Assembly (NCBI GenBank): GCA_944321885.1
Contig: CALUNB010000007.1
Coordinates: forward strand, 1-61,304
From: an uncultured Bacteroidales bacterium
GTDB lineage: Bacteria; Bacteroidota; Bacteroidia; Bacteroidales; P3
DNA: 61,304 nt
Reading direction: 5' to 3'
Positions 8,766-17,998 of the stretch are shown in pieces (within the stretch, counting starts at the first letter, position 1; each line of letters starts with the position of its first letter). A program made the position numbers and the translations under genes. Below the pieces are notes generated by a model that did no database searches, was not told the DNA's origin, and saw only the letters and a list, made by a program, of their open reading frames with translations.

Positions 8766-10457
8766 ATGCGAAGAAAACGTTTTTTGAAGGTATGCGGGCT
8801 GGGGCTAGGGATGTGCTTCTCCGTTTTGGGAAGCCTCCAGGCGCAGCAAACGGAAGTGGTGGAGAACAAGGAGTTCGAGATATTGAAGAACCTTGAAATC
8901 TTTTCCACCGCCTACAAGAATTTGGAATTGTCCTATGTGGACGGGGTGGAACCCGGCAGTTTGATAAAGGCCGCCATGGATGCCATGATGGCTACGTTGG
9001 ATCCCTACACGGTTTATATCCCCGAGTCCGATATCGAGGATTTGCGGATTATGACCGAAGGGGAATACGGAGGCATCGGTTCGATTATCCATTACCGCGA
9101 TGGTTCGGTTTATATTTCCGACCCTTATGAAGGCTTCCCTGCCGACAAAGCCGGTTTGAAACCGGGGGACAAGATTTTGGAAGTGAACGGGGAATCGACC
9201 AAGGGGAAGAACACCGCCGATGTTAGCGCCATGCTCAAGGGGCAGGCAGGGACTTCCTTGACCTTGTTGATCGAACGGGAGGGCGAAGCCAAACCTTTCG
9301 AGGTGGTTTTGACCCGCCAGGAAATCAAAATCAAGAATGTGACCTATTACGGGATGCTGCGCGACAGCGTGGGTTACATCCGCCAGGACGGTTTCACGGA
9401 CGGGGCTTCCCAAGAGGTGAAACAGGCTTTTCTGGAATTGAAAGGACAGGGAATGAAGTACTTGGTATACGACTTGCGTTACAATGGCGGGGGCTTGCTC
9501 AACGAGGCGGTCAGCATCGTGAACCTGTTCTACCGGAAAGGAGCCCCGGTGGTGAGTACCAAGGGGAAACTGTCCTCCAAGAACCATACGTATTTCACGA
9601 TGGAAGCGCCCGTGGATACGGAAATCCCGATTGTTTTCCTGACCAGCCGGGGTACGGCATCGGCCTCGGAAATTTTGAGCGGAGCCATGCAGGATTACGA
9701 CAGGGCTGTCTTGGTCGGGGAACGGACTTTTGGAAAGGGATTGGTCCAGAATATCTTGCCCTTGCCTTACAACGCCCAGATGAAAGTGACGGTGGCCAAA
9801 TACTATATCCCCAGCGGGCGTTGTGTCCAGGCTTTGGATTACAGCCACAAGGATGAGAATGGCCGGCCTCTGCCGGTACCCGACTCCTTGCGCACGGCCT
9901 TCAAGACGGCCGGCGGACGGGTGGTTTACGATGGGGACGGCATAGAACCCGATGTGGAGGTGCAAGTCCCGGTTGTGAGCGATGTGGCTTTCAGCTTGGT
10001 GACGAAATATTGGATTTTCGACTATGCCAACTTCTATGCCAAGAAGCATCCCAAGCTGGGCGAGGTTTCTGATTTCGTGGTGGACGATGCTTTGTACGAG
10101 GATTTCCTCAAGTTCATGGAAGGCAAGGATTACAGCTACAAATTGGCATCCGAAAGGTTGTTGGACGAGTTCAAGAGCGTGGTGGAATCCGACAGCTGCC
10201 TGCCTGCGGTCGAGGAACAATACGATTTGTTGGTGCAGAAGTTGGCCGATACCAAGAAAGGGGATTTGCGCAAGCACCAGAAGGAAATTTCCGGTTATTT
10301 GCGCGAGGAGATAGCCTCCCGTTATTATTACCAGGCAGGGCGGGCCGAAGCCGAGTTGGCCGGGGATGAGACGGTGAACGAGGCCGTGGAAATCCTTTTG
10401 GATAGGGAACGTTACCAGTCCTTGCTGCGTCCGGTGGCGGATTCCGCCGGGAAGTAG
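8766..10457 (+). CDS. S41-family C-terminal processing peptidase (Prc/CtpA type)
   Basis: I start at the ATG at 8766; a TTG two codons upstream is also possible. A signal peptide ends near LQAQQ. A PDZ domain follows (about residues 95-185, KPGDKILEVNGEST), then the S41 protease fold. The likely catalytic Ser is in GTASASEIL near residue 299, and the Lys is in ERTFGKGLVQ near residue 324. A C-terminal helical region of about 130 residues follows. Such periplasmic enzymes trim C-termini of envelope proteins. The 563-residue length is typical for Bacteroidota. Confidence 0.92.
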   Translation: MRRKRFLKVCGLGLGMCFSVLGSLQAQQTEVVENKEFEILKNLEIFSTAYKNLELSYVDGVEPGSLIKAAMDAMMATLDPYTVYIPESDIEDLRIMTEGEYGGIGSIIHYRDGSVYISDPYEGFPADKAGLKPGDKILEVNGESTKGKNTADVSAMLKGQAGTSLTLLIEREGEAKPFEVVLTRQEIKIKNVTYYGMLRDSVGYIRQDGFTDGASQEVKQAFLELKGQGMKYLVYDLRYNGGGLLNEAVSIVNLFYRKGAPVVSTKGKLSSKNHTYFTMEAPVDTEIPIVFLTSRGTASASEILSGAMQDYDRAVLVGERTFGKGLVQNILPLPYNAQMKVTVAKYYIPSGRCVQALDYSHKDENGRPLPVPDSLRTAFKTAGGRVVYDGDGIEPDVEVQVPVVSDVAFSLVTKYWIFDYANFYAKKHPKLGEVSDFVVDDALYEDFLKFMEGKDYSYKLASERLLDEFKSVVESDSCLPAVEEQYDLLVQKLADTKKGDLRKHQKEISGYLREEIASRYYYQAGRAEAELAGDETVNEAVEILLDRERYQSLLRPVADSAGK

Positions 10458-10503
10458 GCGGTCGAGGTTTTGTCAAGATATTCGCGGATAAAGATTCAAT
10501 GTC

Positions 10504-10968
10504 ATGGATATCGAGTTCATGGAAGAGGCCATCGCGATGGCCAAGGAGAATATCAGACAGGGAGGTGGACCCTTTGCCGCCCTCATTGTCAAGGATGGGG
10601 AGGTCATAGCCCGGACAGGCAACTCGGTGACTTCGGCCAACGACCCAACCGCCCATGCGGAGGTCAATGCCATACGGGAAGCTTGCCGGCGGTTGGGTAC
10701 GTTCGACCTTTCAGGTTGTGAGATCTATTCTTCCTGCGAACCTTGCCCGATGTGCCTTTCGGCCATCTACTGGGCCCGGATTAGCCGGATTTACATCTCG
10801 GCTTCGCGTTACGATGCCGCCGATGCCGGTTTCGACGACCAGTTTTTATACGACGAAATCGGGAAACCCTATGCGGAGCGGAAAATACCGCTCCAGGTCT
10901 TGGTTCCGGAAGAGGGGAAGTCTCCCTTCGAGGATTGGAAGGCTTTTGAAGGGAAAGTGCCTTATTGA
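10504..10968 (+). CDS. Nucleoside deaminase, guanine deaminase-like
   Basis: This 154-residue protein has the zinc-binding motifs of the cytidine/deoxycytidylate deaminase superfamily: HAEV (His ligand and catalytic Glu) and PCPMC (two Cys ligands). The C-terminal FDDQFLYDEIGKPYAERKIP resembles bacterial GuaD, which converts guanine to xanthine in purine salvage, rather than tRNA adenosine deaminase. A deaminase gene near an S41 protease is common in Bacteroidota. The exact substrate is inferred. Confidence 0.85.
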   Translation: MDIEFMEEAIAMAKENIRQGGGPFAALIVKDGEVIARTGNSVTSANDPTAHAEVNAIREACRRLGTFDLSGCEIYSSCEPCPMCLSAIYWARISRIYISASRYDAADAGFDDQFLYDEIGKPYAERKIPLQVLVPEEGKSPFEDWKAFEGKVPY

Positions 10969-11022
10969 TTGGCCGCCTGTATCGTATCGACCGCTTTTGG
11001 ACCGCTTTGAAAAACTGATTCC

Positions 11023-11946
11023 ATGTCGTTGCAGATAGAAAACCTGAGCAAAACATACGGGACGCAGAAAGCTTTGGACGGGTTGAGCTTTTCGGTGGAA
11101 GACGCGCAAGTGGCCGGACTTTTGGGCCCCAACGGGGCCGGGAAGTCCACCTTGATGAAGATTGTATGCGGCTATTTGCCTGCCACCGGGGGCCGGGTTC
11201 TGGTCTGCGGTTTGGACGTGCGGACACATTCGATGGAATGCCGGGCAAAAATCGGCTATCTTCCCGAGCATAATCCCTTGTATCTGGACATGTATGTGCG
11301 TGAATATCTCGATTTTGTAGGAGGCATTTACAAGTTGGGGAGCCGGGTGGCGCGGAAACGGGAAGAAGTGATTGGGCGGACGGGCTTGGGGCGGGAGTCT
11401 TCCAAGAAAATAAAGGCATTGTCGAAAGGTTACCGCCAGCGTCTGGGTTTGGCCCAGGCTTTGATTCACGATCCGGAGGTCTTGATTCTGGACGAACCCA
11501 CTTCGGGCTTGGATCCCAACCAGCTGGAAGAAATCCGGGCCTTGATCCGGGAAATCGGGCGTGAGAAAACCGTTATTCTCTCCACGCATATCATGCAGGA
11601 GGCCGAGGCGGTTTGCGACCGGATTCTTTTGCTCGACCGGGGCCATTTGGTGGCCGATTCCCCGACCAAGGACTTGATGCAGGGACTGCAAGGGCAGGTG
11701 TTGGTCCAGGTGGAGTTCAACCGTCCGGTGGAACCGGATGCCTTGCGGGCTTTGCCGGGGGTGGATGCCGTGGAATCGTTGGCTGCCGGGCGTTACGGGA
11801 TAAGGGGGGCAGCGGATGCGGACCTGCGTTCGGCCTTGTTCCGGTTTGCCGTGGACAATGGGCTGGAGATAATCACCTTGCAACGAGAAGAGCAGAGTTT
11901 GGAGTCGGTTTTCCACCGTTTGACGAGTTTGAGGAAAGGAAATTGA
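11023..11946 (+). CDS. gldA: ABC transporter ATP-binding protein, GldA-like
   Basis: This 307-residue ABC ATPase has Walker A GPNGAGKST (about residues 35-43), signature LSKGYRQRLGLAQAL, Walker B VLILDEPTSGLD and the H-loop STHIMQEAE. A C-terminal accessory region of about 90 residues follows. The overall sequence matches proteins annotated GldA, which with GldF and GldG supports gliding in some Flavobacteriia. No gldF or gldG lies nearby; the next gene, one base after the stop, is a DUF4271 membrane protein. It could be a generic drug or lipid exporter ATPase. Confidence 0.8.
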   Translation: MSLQIENLSKTYGTQKALDGLSFSVEDAQVAGLLGPNGAGKSTLMKIVCGYLPATGGRVLVCGLDVRTHSMECRAKIGYLPEHNPLYLDMYVREYLDFVGGIYKLGSRVARKREEVIGRTGLGRESSKKIKALSKGYRQRLGLAQALIHDPEVLILDEPTSGLDPNQLEEIRALIREIGREKTVILSTHIMQEAEAVCDRILLLDRGHLVADSPTKDLMQGLQGQVLVQVEFNRPVEPDALRALPGVDAVESLAAGRYGIRGAADADLRSALFRFAVDNGLEIITLQREEQSLESVFHRLTSLRKGN

Positions 11947-11947
11947 G

Positions 11948-12637
11948 ATGCAGTGGAATCCTCTGCCGGAGACCTCCTTTTGGACCATGGACGTCTGGGT
12001 CTTGTGCGGGCTTTTGTTTTATGCGTGGATGGTACAACGGCATGTGCGGAAGATAGGCGTGCTGTTCCAAGCTTTGTTCGATTTCCGGGATTTCGACAAA
12101 CCGTTGCGGGCCTCGTTCCGGGATGGGGATGAGCCGGGTATGGGGGCCGACCTCATGTTTTTTATCGTTTCCCTGACCACCTATTCCTGGTTGCTGTACC
12201 ATCTGGCGGATCTGGGTTGGATTCCCGGGGCGGAAGCTTTCGGGACCCAAGGCTTGATGCTGTCGAGCATGACCCTGTTGACCGCATGCTACTTGTTCAA
12301 GTTTTTGGTTTTGCGTTTGGTTTCCGTGGTGTTCGAGGAAAAGAAATTCGCTCCTTTTGTCGTGCGTATGGGCTTGTATTACGACACGGCTTTTTCTTTC
12401 GTGGCTTTGCCGGTCTTGGCGTTCAGCCTCCATTTGGAAGAAGTCTGGATCAAGGCGGTGATAGCCTTGTTGTTTGTTTTGTTTTGTATTGTGTTTTTAA
12501 TCAAAGTGTTACGTTTTGTAGTAGAGGGAAAAAATTACACGCGGTTTTCTCAACTGCATATTTTTGTTTACCTTTGCGCCCTCGAAATACTGCCGGTTAT
12601 CTGCTTTTGGCGGATATTTTGCATTCTATGGCCTTGA
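11948..12637 (+). CDS. DUF4271 integral membrane protein
   Basis: This 229-residue protein has about six hydrophobic segments. Its C-terminal end, FSQLHIFVYLCALEILPVIC, is characteristic of DUF4271. The function is unknown. In Bacteroidota the gene commonly stands directly before the uroporphyrinogen-III synthase gene, as here. It starts one base after the ABC ATPase stop codon, so translation is probably coupled. It could provide the membrane part of that transporter, but this is only suggested by position. Confidence 0.8.
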   Translation: MQWNPLPETSFWTMDVWVLCGLLFYAWMVQRHVRKIGVLFQALFDFRDFDKPLRASFRDGDEPGMGADLMFFIVSLTTYSWLLYHLADLGWIPGAEAFGTQGLMLSSMTLLTACYLFKFLVLRLVSVVFEEKKFAPFVVRMGLYYDTAFSFVALPVLAFSLHLEEVWIKAVIALLFVLFCIVFLIKVLRFVVEGKNYTRFSQLHIFVYLCALEILPVICFWRIFCILWP

Positions 12638-12752
12638 AAGAGAGCTTTTTTAAGAAGGACTCGAAAGGTCGCGGATGCGTTCGGTGGCTTTCGGAAGTTT
12701 CACCTCCTTTCCCCGCTTGTCCAAGGGAAGGGAAAAAGGACTCCTTGGAGAT

Positions 12753-13739
12753 ATGCTGAAGGTTAAAAAGATTCTCGTTTCGCAACCTGCTCCCGCTGAT
12801 TACGAAAAATCACCTTACAAGGCTATTGCCGACAAGTTCAACCTCGAAATTGTATTCAAGAAACTTTTCCAGATAGAAGGCATTCCGGCCTTGGAATTCC
12901 GCAAGAACAAAATCAACTTGCTGGAGTATACCGCCGTGGTGTTGACAAGCCGTAATGCGGTGGACCACTATTTCCGCTTGGCCAAGGAAATGCGGGCGCA
13001 GATTCCCATTACGATGAAGTTCTTTTGCAGTTCCGAGTCGGTGGCATTTTATATCCAGAATTATATTCAATACCGGAAACGGAAGATTTTTTACGGCAAA
13101 CAGACCACGGCCGATTTGATGGAGGTCATCACCAAGCATAAGGACGAAAAGTTCCTTTTCCCTTGTTCGGAAGACAGCAACTCGGATGTCCCGGCGGCTT
13201 TTACCAAGGCAAAAATCGCCTTGAAGAAGGCGCCGATGTACCGCACGGTACCGGCGCAAGTGTCCGATATCCTGAAACTGGACGATGTGGATATGTTGGT
13301 GTTGTTCAGTCCGGTAGGGGTGAAATCCTTGTTCGAGAACTATCCTGGTTTCGAACAGGGGAACCGTTTGGTGGCCACTTTCGGGACTTCGGTGGCCGAA
13401 GCCGCCCGGCAAGCGGGCTTGACGGTGAACCTGTTGGCTCCCACACCTACTTCCAGTTCGATGGTCCAGGCTTTGGAAGAGTTCCTGAACGATTTGAGCA
13501 AGCATGGGGGCGATTTGTCGAAGATTGCCGCCAAGTATGCTTATAATAATAGTAGTAGCCCGGAAACAGCTGTCAAGCCCAAGCCTGTGGCACCACCGAA
13601 AGAAGACAAAGAGCCTGCTCCGGCCAAGGCGAAAAAAGCGGTCGAAAGCAAGGTGGCGGCCAACAAGGCGGCGGCTTTGGCGGTGATTGCCGGAAAGAAA
13701 GGAGGCCGGGTCACCCAGATGGCCAAGGCCCGGGAGTGA
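12753..13739 (+). CDS. hemD: Uroporphyrinogen-III synthase with Lys/Ala-rich tail
   Basis: HemD closes hydroxymethylbilane into uroporphyrinogen III in heme synthesis. The start at 12753 follows a GGAG site and gives MLKVKKILVSQPAP. The upstream in-frame codons look non-coding. The two-lobed fold is visible with VVLTSRNAVDHYF and LVLFSPVGVKSLFE plus the late FGTSVAEAARQAGL and PTPTSSSMVQAL. After about residue 250 there is an extra tail of about 75 residues rich in Lys, Ala and Pro. The usual length is near 250, so this tail is unusual. Confidence 0.88.
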   Translation: MLKVKKILVSQPAPADYEKSPYKAIADKFNLEIVFKKLFQIEGIPALEFRKNKINLLEYTAVVLTSRNAVDHYFRLAKEMRAQIPITMKFFCSSESVAFYIQNYIQYRKRKIFYGKQTTADLMEVITKHKDEKFLFPCSEDSNSDVPAAFTKAKIALKKAPMYRTVPAQVSDILKLDDVDMLVLFSPVGVKSLFENYPGFEQGNRLVATFGTSVAEAARQAGLTVNLLAPTPTSSSMVQALEEFLNDLSKHGGDLSKIAAKYAYNNSSSPETAVKPKPVAPPKEDKEPAPAKAKKAVESKVAANKAAALAVIAGKKGGRVTQMAKARE

Positions 13740-13756
13740 GGTCTGGAATCTGTTTT

Positions 13757-14169
13757 AAGAAGCTGTTTAAAATTTCTTGCAATCCTGAAAAGGTTCGCTT
13801 TCGCGCAGCTTTATTCACGACGCAAAGAGTTTCAAGGTGTTCATGAACTCGCTGCGCTCGGTTCTCCGCCTCGGCCATGCTCAAGCAAGCTTGGCATGGC
13901 GCTCGGCTTAATCGAAAGGTTGAATTTTCAGGGACCGGGTTCAGGATTTTGTTAGCCCATCGGGGGCTATTTCGGCTCTAGGTTGAGCGAAGCTCGAAGA
14001 TAGCTTGGTCTCGGAGAAATCAAAGCAAGCTTTGATTCCCCGCTCGACTTTCGCTATCGTTTGCGTTTTTCACGTCAGATAGCTTGGCTATCCTCCTTTG
14101 AAAAACGCCGCGCCATCCCGCGAAATCCCCTCCCGATAGCCTAAACAAATAAATTTAAACAGCTTCTAA
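13757..14169 (+). repeat. Family A modular repeat, copy A2 (full form, ~413 bp)
   Basis: Left end AAGAAGCTGTTTAAAATTTC, right end TTTAAACAGCTTCTAAG. It contains both optional modules. Module D (about 13799-13920) includes TTCATGAACTCGCTGCGCTC. Module C (about 13990-14065) runs from GAAGATAGCTTGG to CTTTCGCTATC. Copy A6 at 47294 has the same structure. It fills almost the whole gap between hemD and rnpA. Confidence 0.92.
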
Positions 14170-14201
14170 GAATTGCCTTTGCGAGGCGGAAAGTTCGAGC
14201 T

Positions 14202-14741
14202 ATGGCCGGATTGCCGAAAAAAGAGCGTTTGTACGGGGAAAGGCCGGTTGGCTTGTTGTTTGCGAAGGGCAAGCGCTTCATGGTGGTCTTGAAAGAAGGC
14301 GGGGATGCCAAGGCTGATGCCCCGCGTCCGCTTCCGGCCGTGCCGGCGGATTATTCCCGTTTTTCCAAGAAAAAGTCAAAATCCCGTTATTCCCAGAACC
14401 TTCTCCAGGTTGCCTTCTTGTTGACGGATGCTGCCGCGCTTTTGCCGCTTTCGGTGCAAACGAGTCCCGAGGAAGGGGCAATCCAAGGCGGTTTTTGCCG
14501 GGTCATGGTGAATGCACCCAAACGTTGTTTTCTCCATGCGGTGGACCGGAACCGGGTCAAGCGTTTGTTGCGTGAGGCTTACCGTGCTTGCAAGGAGGAT
14601 TTTTCCGCTTTGGTTCCCGAGGGAAAGATTTTGTTGCTTTCTTTGCAGTTTACCGGCAAGCGGGATGTATCTTTGCCGGAAATAAAAGCCCATGTTGAAA
14701 AGACCCTCAGGATGCTCCGTCATCGTTTGCTGCATGCGTAA
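14202..14741 (+). CDS. rnpA: Ribonuclease P protein component
   Basis: RnpA is the protein subunit that helps the RNase P RNA mature tRNA 5' ends. The diagnostic [13 protein letters not shown] lies near residues 116-128, after [12 protein letters not shown]. At 179 residues it is longer than the usual 110-135. An insertion of about 40 residues, rich in Pro, Lys and Ser, lies at about residues 30-70 between the [21 protein letters not shown] start and the first core strand. It overlaps yidD by 8 bases, the standard arrangement. Confidence 0.9.
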   Translation: MAGLPKKERLYGERPVGLLFAKGKRFMVVLKEGGDAKADAPRPLPAVPADYSRFSKKKSKSRYSQNLLQVAFLLTDAAALLPLSVQTSPEEGAIQGGFCRVMVNAPKRCFLHAVDRNRVKRLLREAYRACKEDFSALVPEGKILLLSLQFTGKRDVSLPEIKAHVEKTLRMLRHRLLHA

Positions 14742-14976
14742 ATTGTGGAAGGCGTTCCGGACCGGCTTGATGTGGCTGATGTGGGCTTTGGTCCGTTTTT
14801 ACCAGATTTGCCTTTCTCCTTTGCTCCCCGATAGTTGCCGTTTCACGCCGACTTGTTCCGAGTATGCTTTGCAGGCTTTGCGTAAGTATGGTCCGTTCAA
14901 GGGGGCGTGGCTTGCGATAAAACGTTTGTCCCGTTGCCATCCTTGGGGCGGGAGCGGGTACGACCCCGTTCCCTGA
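14734..14976 (+). CDS. yidD: Membrane protein insertion efficiency factor YidD
   Basis: I start at the ATG at 14734, inside the rnpA end, giving an 80-residue protein [11 protein letters not shown]. It has one N-terminal hydrophobic stretch and the YidD core [20 protein letters not shown] followed by [14 protein letters not shown]. YidD assists YidC-dependent membrane insertion. The upstream in-frame ATG at 14692 would add 14 residues within rnpA and is less likely. Confidence 0.93.
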   Translation: MRKLWKAFRTGLMWLMWALVRFYQICLSPLLPDSCRFTPTCSEYALQALRKYGPFKGAWLAIKRLSRCHPWGGSGYDPVP

Positions 14977-15008
14977 ACCCGGAATCCCGGGATCCAAAAG
15001 AAAATGCC

Positions 15009-15950
15009 ATGTTGTCGGTTCTGATTCCCAATTATAATCATGATTGCTTGGAATTGGTGGAGGATTTGCACCGCCAATTGGTGGCTTGCGGTTCGCCTTT
15101 CGAATTGATTGTGGCCGAGGACGGTTCCACCCTCCATGTGGCGGAAAACAACCGGATGTCCCGTTTGCAGGGGGTACGGCATGTGATTTGCCGGGAGAAC
15201 CGGGGGCGTTACAGGATGCGGTATTGGATGCCGGTTTTGGCGCAGTATCCTTATTTGCTTTGTTTGGACAGCGATGCCAAGGTGGTTCGCGGGGATTTCG
15301 TGGAAAAATACTTGGAATATGCCCGGAGGGGGACGGAAGCGGTTTTGGTGGGCGGTTTGGCTGCTCGGCCGGGTGACTTGTCCGATCCGGAACACAGCCT
15401 TCGCCTGGCTTACGAGCGGCAACGCGAAAGCCGGACCGATATCAAGAAGGGGCTGAGTTGTTTCAATTATATGATACGGGCCGATGTGATGCGCCGTTTG
15501 CAGCCCGATGCGGATTTCCCTGCCGGATACGGGCATGAGGATACCGTGATGGGCTTGGAATTGAAAAGGATGGGGGTGGAGATACGTTTTATCGACAATC
15601 CTTTGTTGCATTCGGGTTTGGACACCAACGAGAAGATGCTGGAGAAGTCGGTCATGGCGGGGCGTAACCTTTTGGCCTTGTACCGGGGGGGGCGTTATCC
15701 GGGTCTGGAGGAGGAAAGCCGGTTGTTGAAAACTTATTTGAAACTGAAGCGTTGGAGGTTGGCCGGGCTTTTCCGTTCGGGCTATGGTTTGTGCCGGAAT
15801 CCGGTACGTGCAAACTTGCTGTCTCCCGATCCCAAAATGCTCTGTTTCGACCTTTTCCGGCTTGGGGAAATGGCGTGGGAGGATGCCGGGAAGAAGCCTG
15901 CGCGGTTGAAAAAAAACGGACGTGAGGTGGAGAAAAAAGTTGAGTTATAG
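15009..15950 (+). CDS. Glycosyltransferase family 2 with galactosyltransferase-like C-terminus
   Basis: The start at 15009 gives MLSVLIPNYNHD, the typical GT-A beginning. The nucleotide-sugar motif LCLDSDAKVV is near residue 85. GYGHEDTVMGLELKRMGVEI near residue 175 matches the C-terminal conserved region of the family. It is 313 residues long, with no membrane segments. It follows yidD by 32 bases and may share its transcript, but the role (cell-surface glycan or glycoprotein) is not shown by neighbours. Confidence 0.85.
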   Translation: MLSVLIPNYNHDCLELVEDLHRQLVACGSPFELIVAEDGSTLHVAENNRMSRLQGVRHVICRENRGRYRMRYWMPVLAQYPYLLCLDSDAKVVRGDFVEKYLEYARRGTEAVLVGGLAARPGDLSDPEHSLRLAYERQRESRTDIKKGLSCFNYMIRADVMRRLQPDADFPAGYGHEDTVMGLELKRMGVEIRFIDNPLLHSGLDTNEKMLEKSVMAGRNLLALYRGGRYPGLEEESRLLKTYLKLKRWRLAGLFRSGYGLCRNPVRANLLSPDPKMLCFDLFRLGEMAWEDAGKKPARLKKNGREVEKKVEL

Positions 15951-15981
15951 TTGTTCATAAATAAAACTTGTCTTATCTTTG
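15951..15981 (+). promoter_or_regulatory. Predicted Bacteroidota promoter for rplM operon
   Basis: TTG at 15951-15953, a 20-base spacer, then TATCTTTG at 15974-15981, a full match to the TAnnTTTG -7 box. The rplM start is 53 bases further on. The -33 box begins immediately after the stop codon of the glycosyltransferase gene. Confidence 0.7.
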
Positions 15982-16034
15982 CGCTCCCTTTGCGCAGCTT
16001 GTGCATGAGGTTGTACGATAAAATATATTTGAAA

Positions 16035-16490
16035 ATGAATACCTTGACCTACAAAACCATTTCGGCCAACAAGGCTACAGCCAACAAGAAATGGGTTTTG
16101 GTGGATGCCGAAAACCAGACCTTGGGGCGTCTTGCTTCCGAAGTAGCTTCTTTGTTGCGTGGAAAGTACAAGACGAATTTCACGCCTCATGCGGATTGTG
16201 GCGATTACGTGGTGGTGATTAACGCTGAGAAAGTGCTTCTCACCGGAAAAAAGAGAACAGACAAGGTGTATGTGCGTCACACGGGTTATCCTGGCGGGCA
16301 GAGGTTCGCCACCCCGAGGGATATGTTCCAGCGCAAGCCTTGTTTCGTGATTGAACATGCTGTGAAAGGGATGCTGCCCAAGACGATTCTGGGGCGCCAA
16401 ATGTTCCGCAACCTGCACGTGTTTGCCGGTCCCGAACATCCTTACCAGTCCCAGAAACCCGAGCCGATTAATGTTAAAGACCTCAAATAA
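16035..16490 (+). CDS. rplM: 50S ribosomal protein L13
   Basis: The start at 16035 gives [20 protein letters not shown] and a 151-residue protein of normal L13 length. Conserved stretches include [31 protein letters not shown] and [20 protein letters not shown]13 binds 23S rRNA early in large-subunit assembly. rpsI follows two bases after the stop, the universal L13-S9 pair. Promoter at 15951-15981. Confidence 0.97.
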   Translation: MNTLTYKTISANKATANKKWVLVDAENQTLGRLASEVASLLRGKYKTNFTPHADCGDYVVVINAEKVLLTGKKRTDKVYVRHTGYPGGQRFATPRDMFQRKPCFVIEHAVKGMLPKTILGRQMFRNLHVFAGPEHPYQSQKPEPINVKDLK

Positions 16491-16492
16491 TC

Positions 16493-16879
16493 ATGGAAGT
16501 AACAAATAAAACAGGTAGAAGGAAGACCGCCATTGCCCGTGTGTATCTTACGGCAGGAAGCGGGAATATCGTGGTGAACGGCAAGGATTACAAGGCTTAT
16601 TTCCCCACAACGATTCTGCAATACGTGGCCAACCAAGCTTTTGAGGTTACGGGTACGCTCAATCAATTCGACGTGAAAGCCAATTTGGATGGTGGCGGGG
16701 TTCGCGGCCAAGCGGAAGCTTTGCGTCTTGGTATCGCCCGGGCTTTGTGTTCCATCGATGCCGAATACCGTGCACCTTTGAAGGCCAAAGGTCTTCTGAC
16801 CCGTGACCCGCGTATGGTTGAAAGGAAGAAGCCGGGTCGTCCCAAGGCTCGTAAACGTTTCCAATTCAGCAAACGTTAG
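16493..16879 (+). CDS. rpsI: 30S ribosomal protein S9
   Basis: This 128-residue protein has the typical S9 beginning, [13 protein letters not shown], the [19 protein letters not shown] core and the C-terminal [13 protein letters not shown] tail that reaches the P-site tRNA. Length is normal. It is co-transcribed with rplM (2-base gap). Confidence 0.97.
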   Translation: MEVTNKTGRRKTAIARVYLTAGSGNIVVNGKDYKAYFPTTILQYVANQAFEVTGTLNQFDVKANLDGGGVRGQAEALRLGIARALCSIDAEYRAPLKAKGLLTRDPRMVERKKPGRPKARKRFQFSKR

Positions 16880-17096
16880 CATGTCCACGCTCCGGATGCC
16901 TGGAAAACGGGCCTTCCGGGGTGTCTTGGCACTTTCCGATGGTGCCGTCCGAGGGTCGCAAGTCCCGTTTAGTATCCAAATTGCCCGGATCCTGGCAAGG
17001 CTACCGGGCGATTGTCGAAGTATCCCGTCCTGATGAGGGAAGGTTGGGTTGGCAAAACCGGGCCGGGGAAGTGAAAGTAAACAAAACAAATCAAAT
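16880..17096 (+). promoter_or_regulatory. Structured leader upstream of rpsB
   Basis: The 217 bases between rpsI and rpsB have no convincing gene but show three consecutive possible hairpins. They are CCGGA/TCCGG near 16892-16918, GGCAC/GTGCC at 16928-16946, and GCCCGG/CCGGGC at 16983-17009. Ribosomal-protein leaders are often autoregulatory, so an S2-binding element is possible. No known leader motif was recognised. Confidence 0.35.
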
Positions 17097-17990
17097 ATGT
17101 CCAGAGTAAGCTTTGAGCAATTGCTCGATGCAGGTGTGCATTTCGGCCACCTGAAACGGAAGTGGAATCCCAAAATGGCTCCGTATATCTTTGCCGAAAA
17201 GAACGGGATCCACATCATTGATCTCCAGAAAACAGAAGCCAAGTTGGATGAGGCCTGCGCGGCCATCAAGCAAGTGGCCAAGTCGGGCCGCAAAATCCTT
17301 TTCGTTGCTACCAAGAAACAGGCCCGTGCCATCGTGTCCGAACAGGTACGGCGCGTGGGCATGCCTTATGTGACGGAACGTTGGCCCGGCGGGATGCTTA
17401 CCAACTTCAGCACGATCCGCAAGGCTGTGAAGAAAATGGCCGGTATCGAACGTTTGATGAACGACAAGCAGTTCGAGACCCTTTCCAAGCGGGAACGTCT
17501 GCAGATTTCGCGTGAAAAGGAAAAACTTGAAAAGAACCTTGGTTCCATTGCCGACTTGAACCGTCTGCCTTCCGCTATTTTCGTGGTCGATATCAATAAG
17601 GAACACATTGCCGTTTCCGAAGCCCGGCGTTTGCACATTCCCGTTTTCGCGATGGTGGATACGAACGTGAACCCGGATTTGGTGGATTTTGTCATCCCTG
17701 CCAACGATGATGCTTCCAAGTCGATTGCTATCATCGTGGAACAAATCGTGAATGCGATTGAAGAAGGTTTGACCGAACACAAGCTTGACAAAGCCCAGCA
17801 GAAGGAAGAGGAAGAAGCTTCCGAAAACGAAGAAAGATTGGCTGTGGAAGGCATGGATGAGGAGGAAAACGAAGGAGGGAGCGAGAAGAAACGCAAACGC
17901 AATGCGGAAGAAGACGGTCAGGAAGAAGGACACCGTGAACGTCGTCCCCGCAAAGCCCCGGCTGGAGCCAAGAAAGTTTCCAAAAGATAA
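17097..17990 (+). CDS. rpsB: 30S ribosomal protein S2 with charged C-terminal tail
   Basis: The start at 17097 gives MSRVSFEQLLDAGVHFGHLK. The S2 core is complete to about residue 225, including RWPGGMLTNFSTIRKAVKKM and IPVFAMVDTNVNPDLVDFVIPANDDA. A tail of about 60 residues follows, first acidic (Glu-rich) then basic (Lys/Arg-rich). Extended S2 tails are seen in Bacteroidota. tsf follows after a terminator-like hairpin, the conserved rpsB-tsf pair. Confidence 0.96.
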   Translation: MSRVSFEQLLDAGVHFGHLKRKWNPKMAPYIFAEKNGIHIIDLQKTEAKLDEACAAIKQVAKSGRKILFVATKKQARAIVSEQVRRVGMPYVTERWPGGMLTNFSTIRKAVKKMAGIERLMNDKQFETLSKRERLQISREKEKLEKNLGSIADLNRLPSAIFVVDINKEHIAVSEARRLHIPVFAMVDTNVNPDLVDFVIPANDDASKSIAIIVEQIVNAIEEGLTEHKLDKAQQKEEEEASENEERLAVEGMDEEENEGGSEKKRKRNAEEDGQEEGHRERRPRKAPAGAKKVSKR

Positions 17991-17998
17991 ATGTTTCG

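Noticed and set aside
16803..17033. Small protein of about 50-76 residues between rpsI and rpsB
   Set aside because: No ribosome-binding site or recognisable family; the region is better explained as a structured leader.
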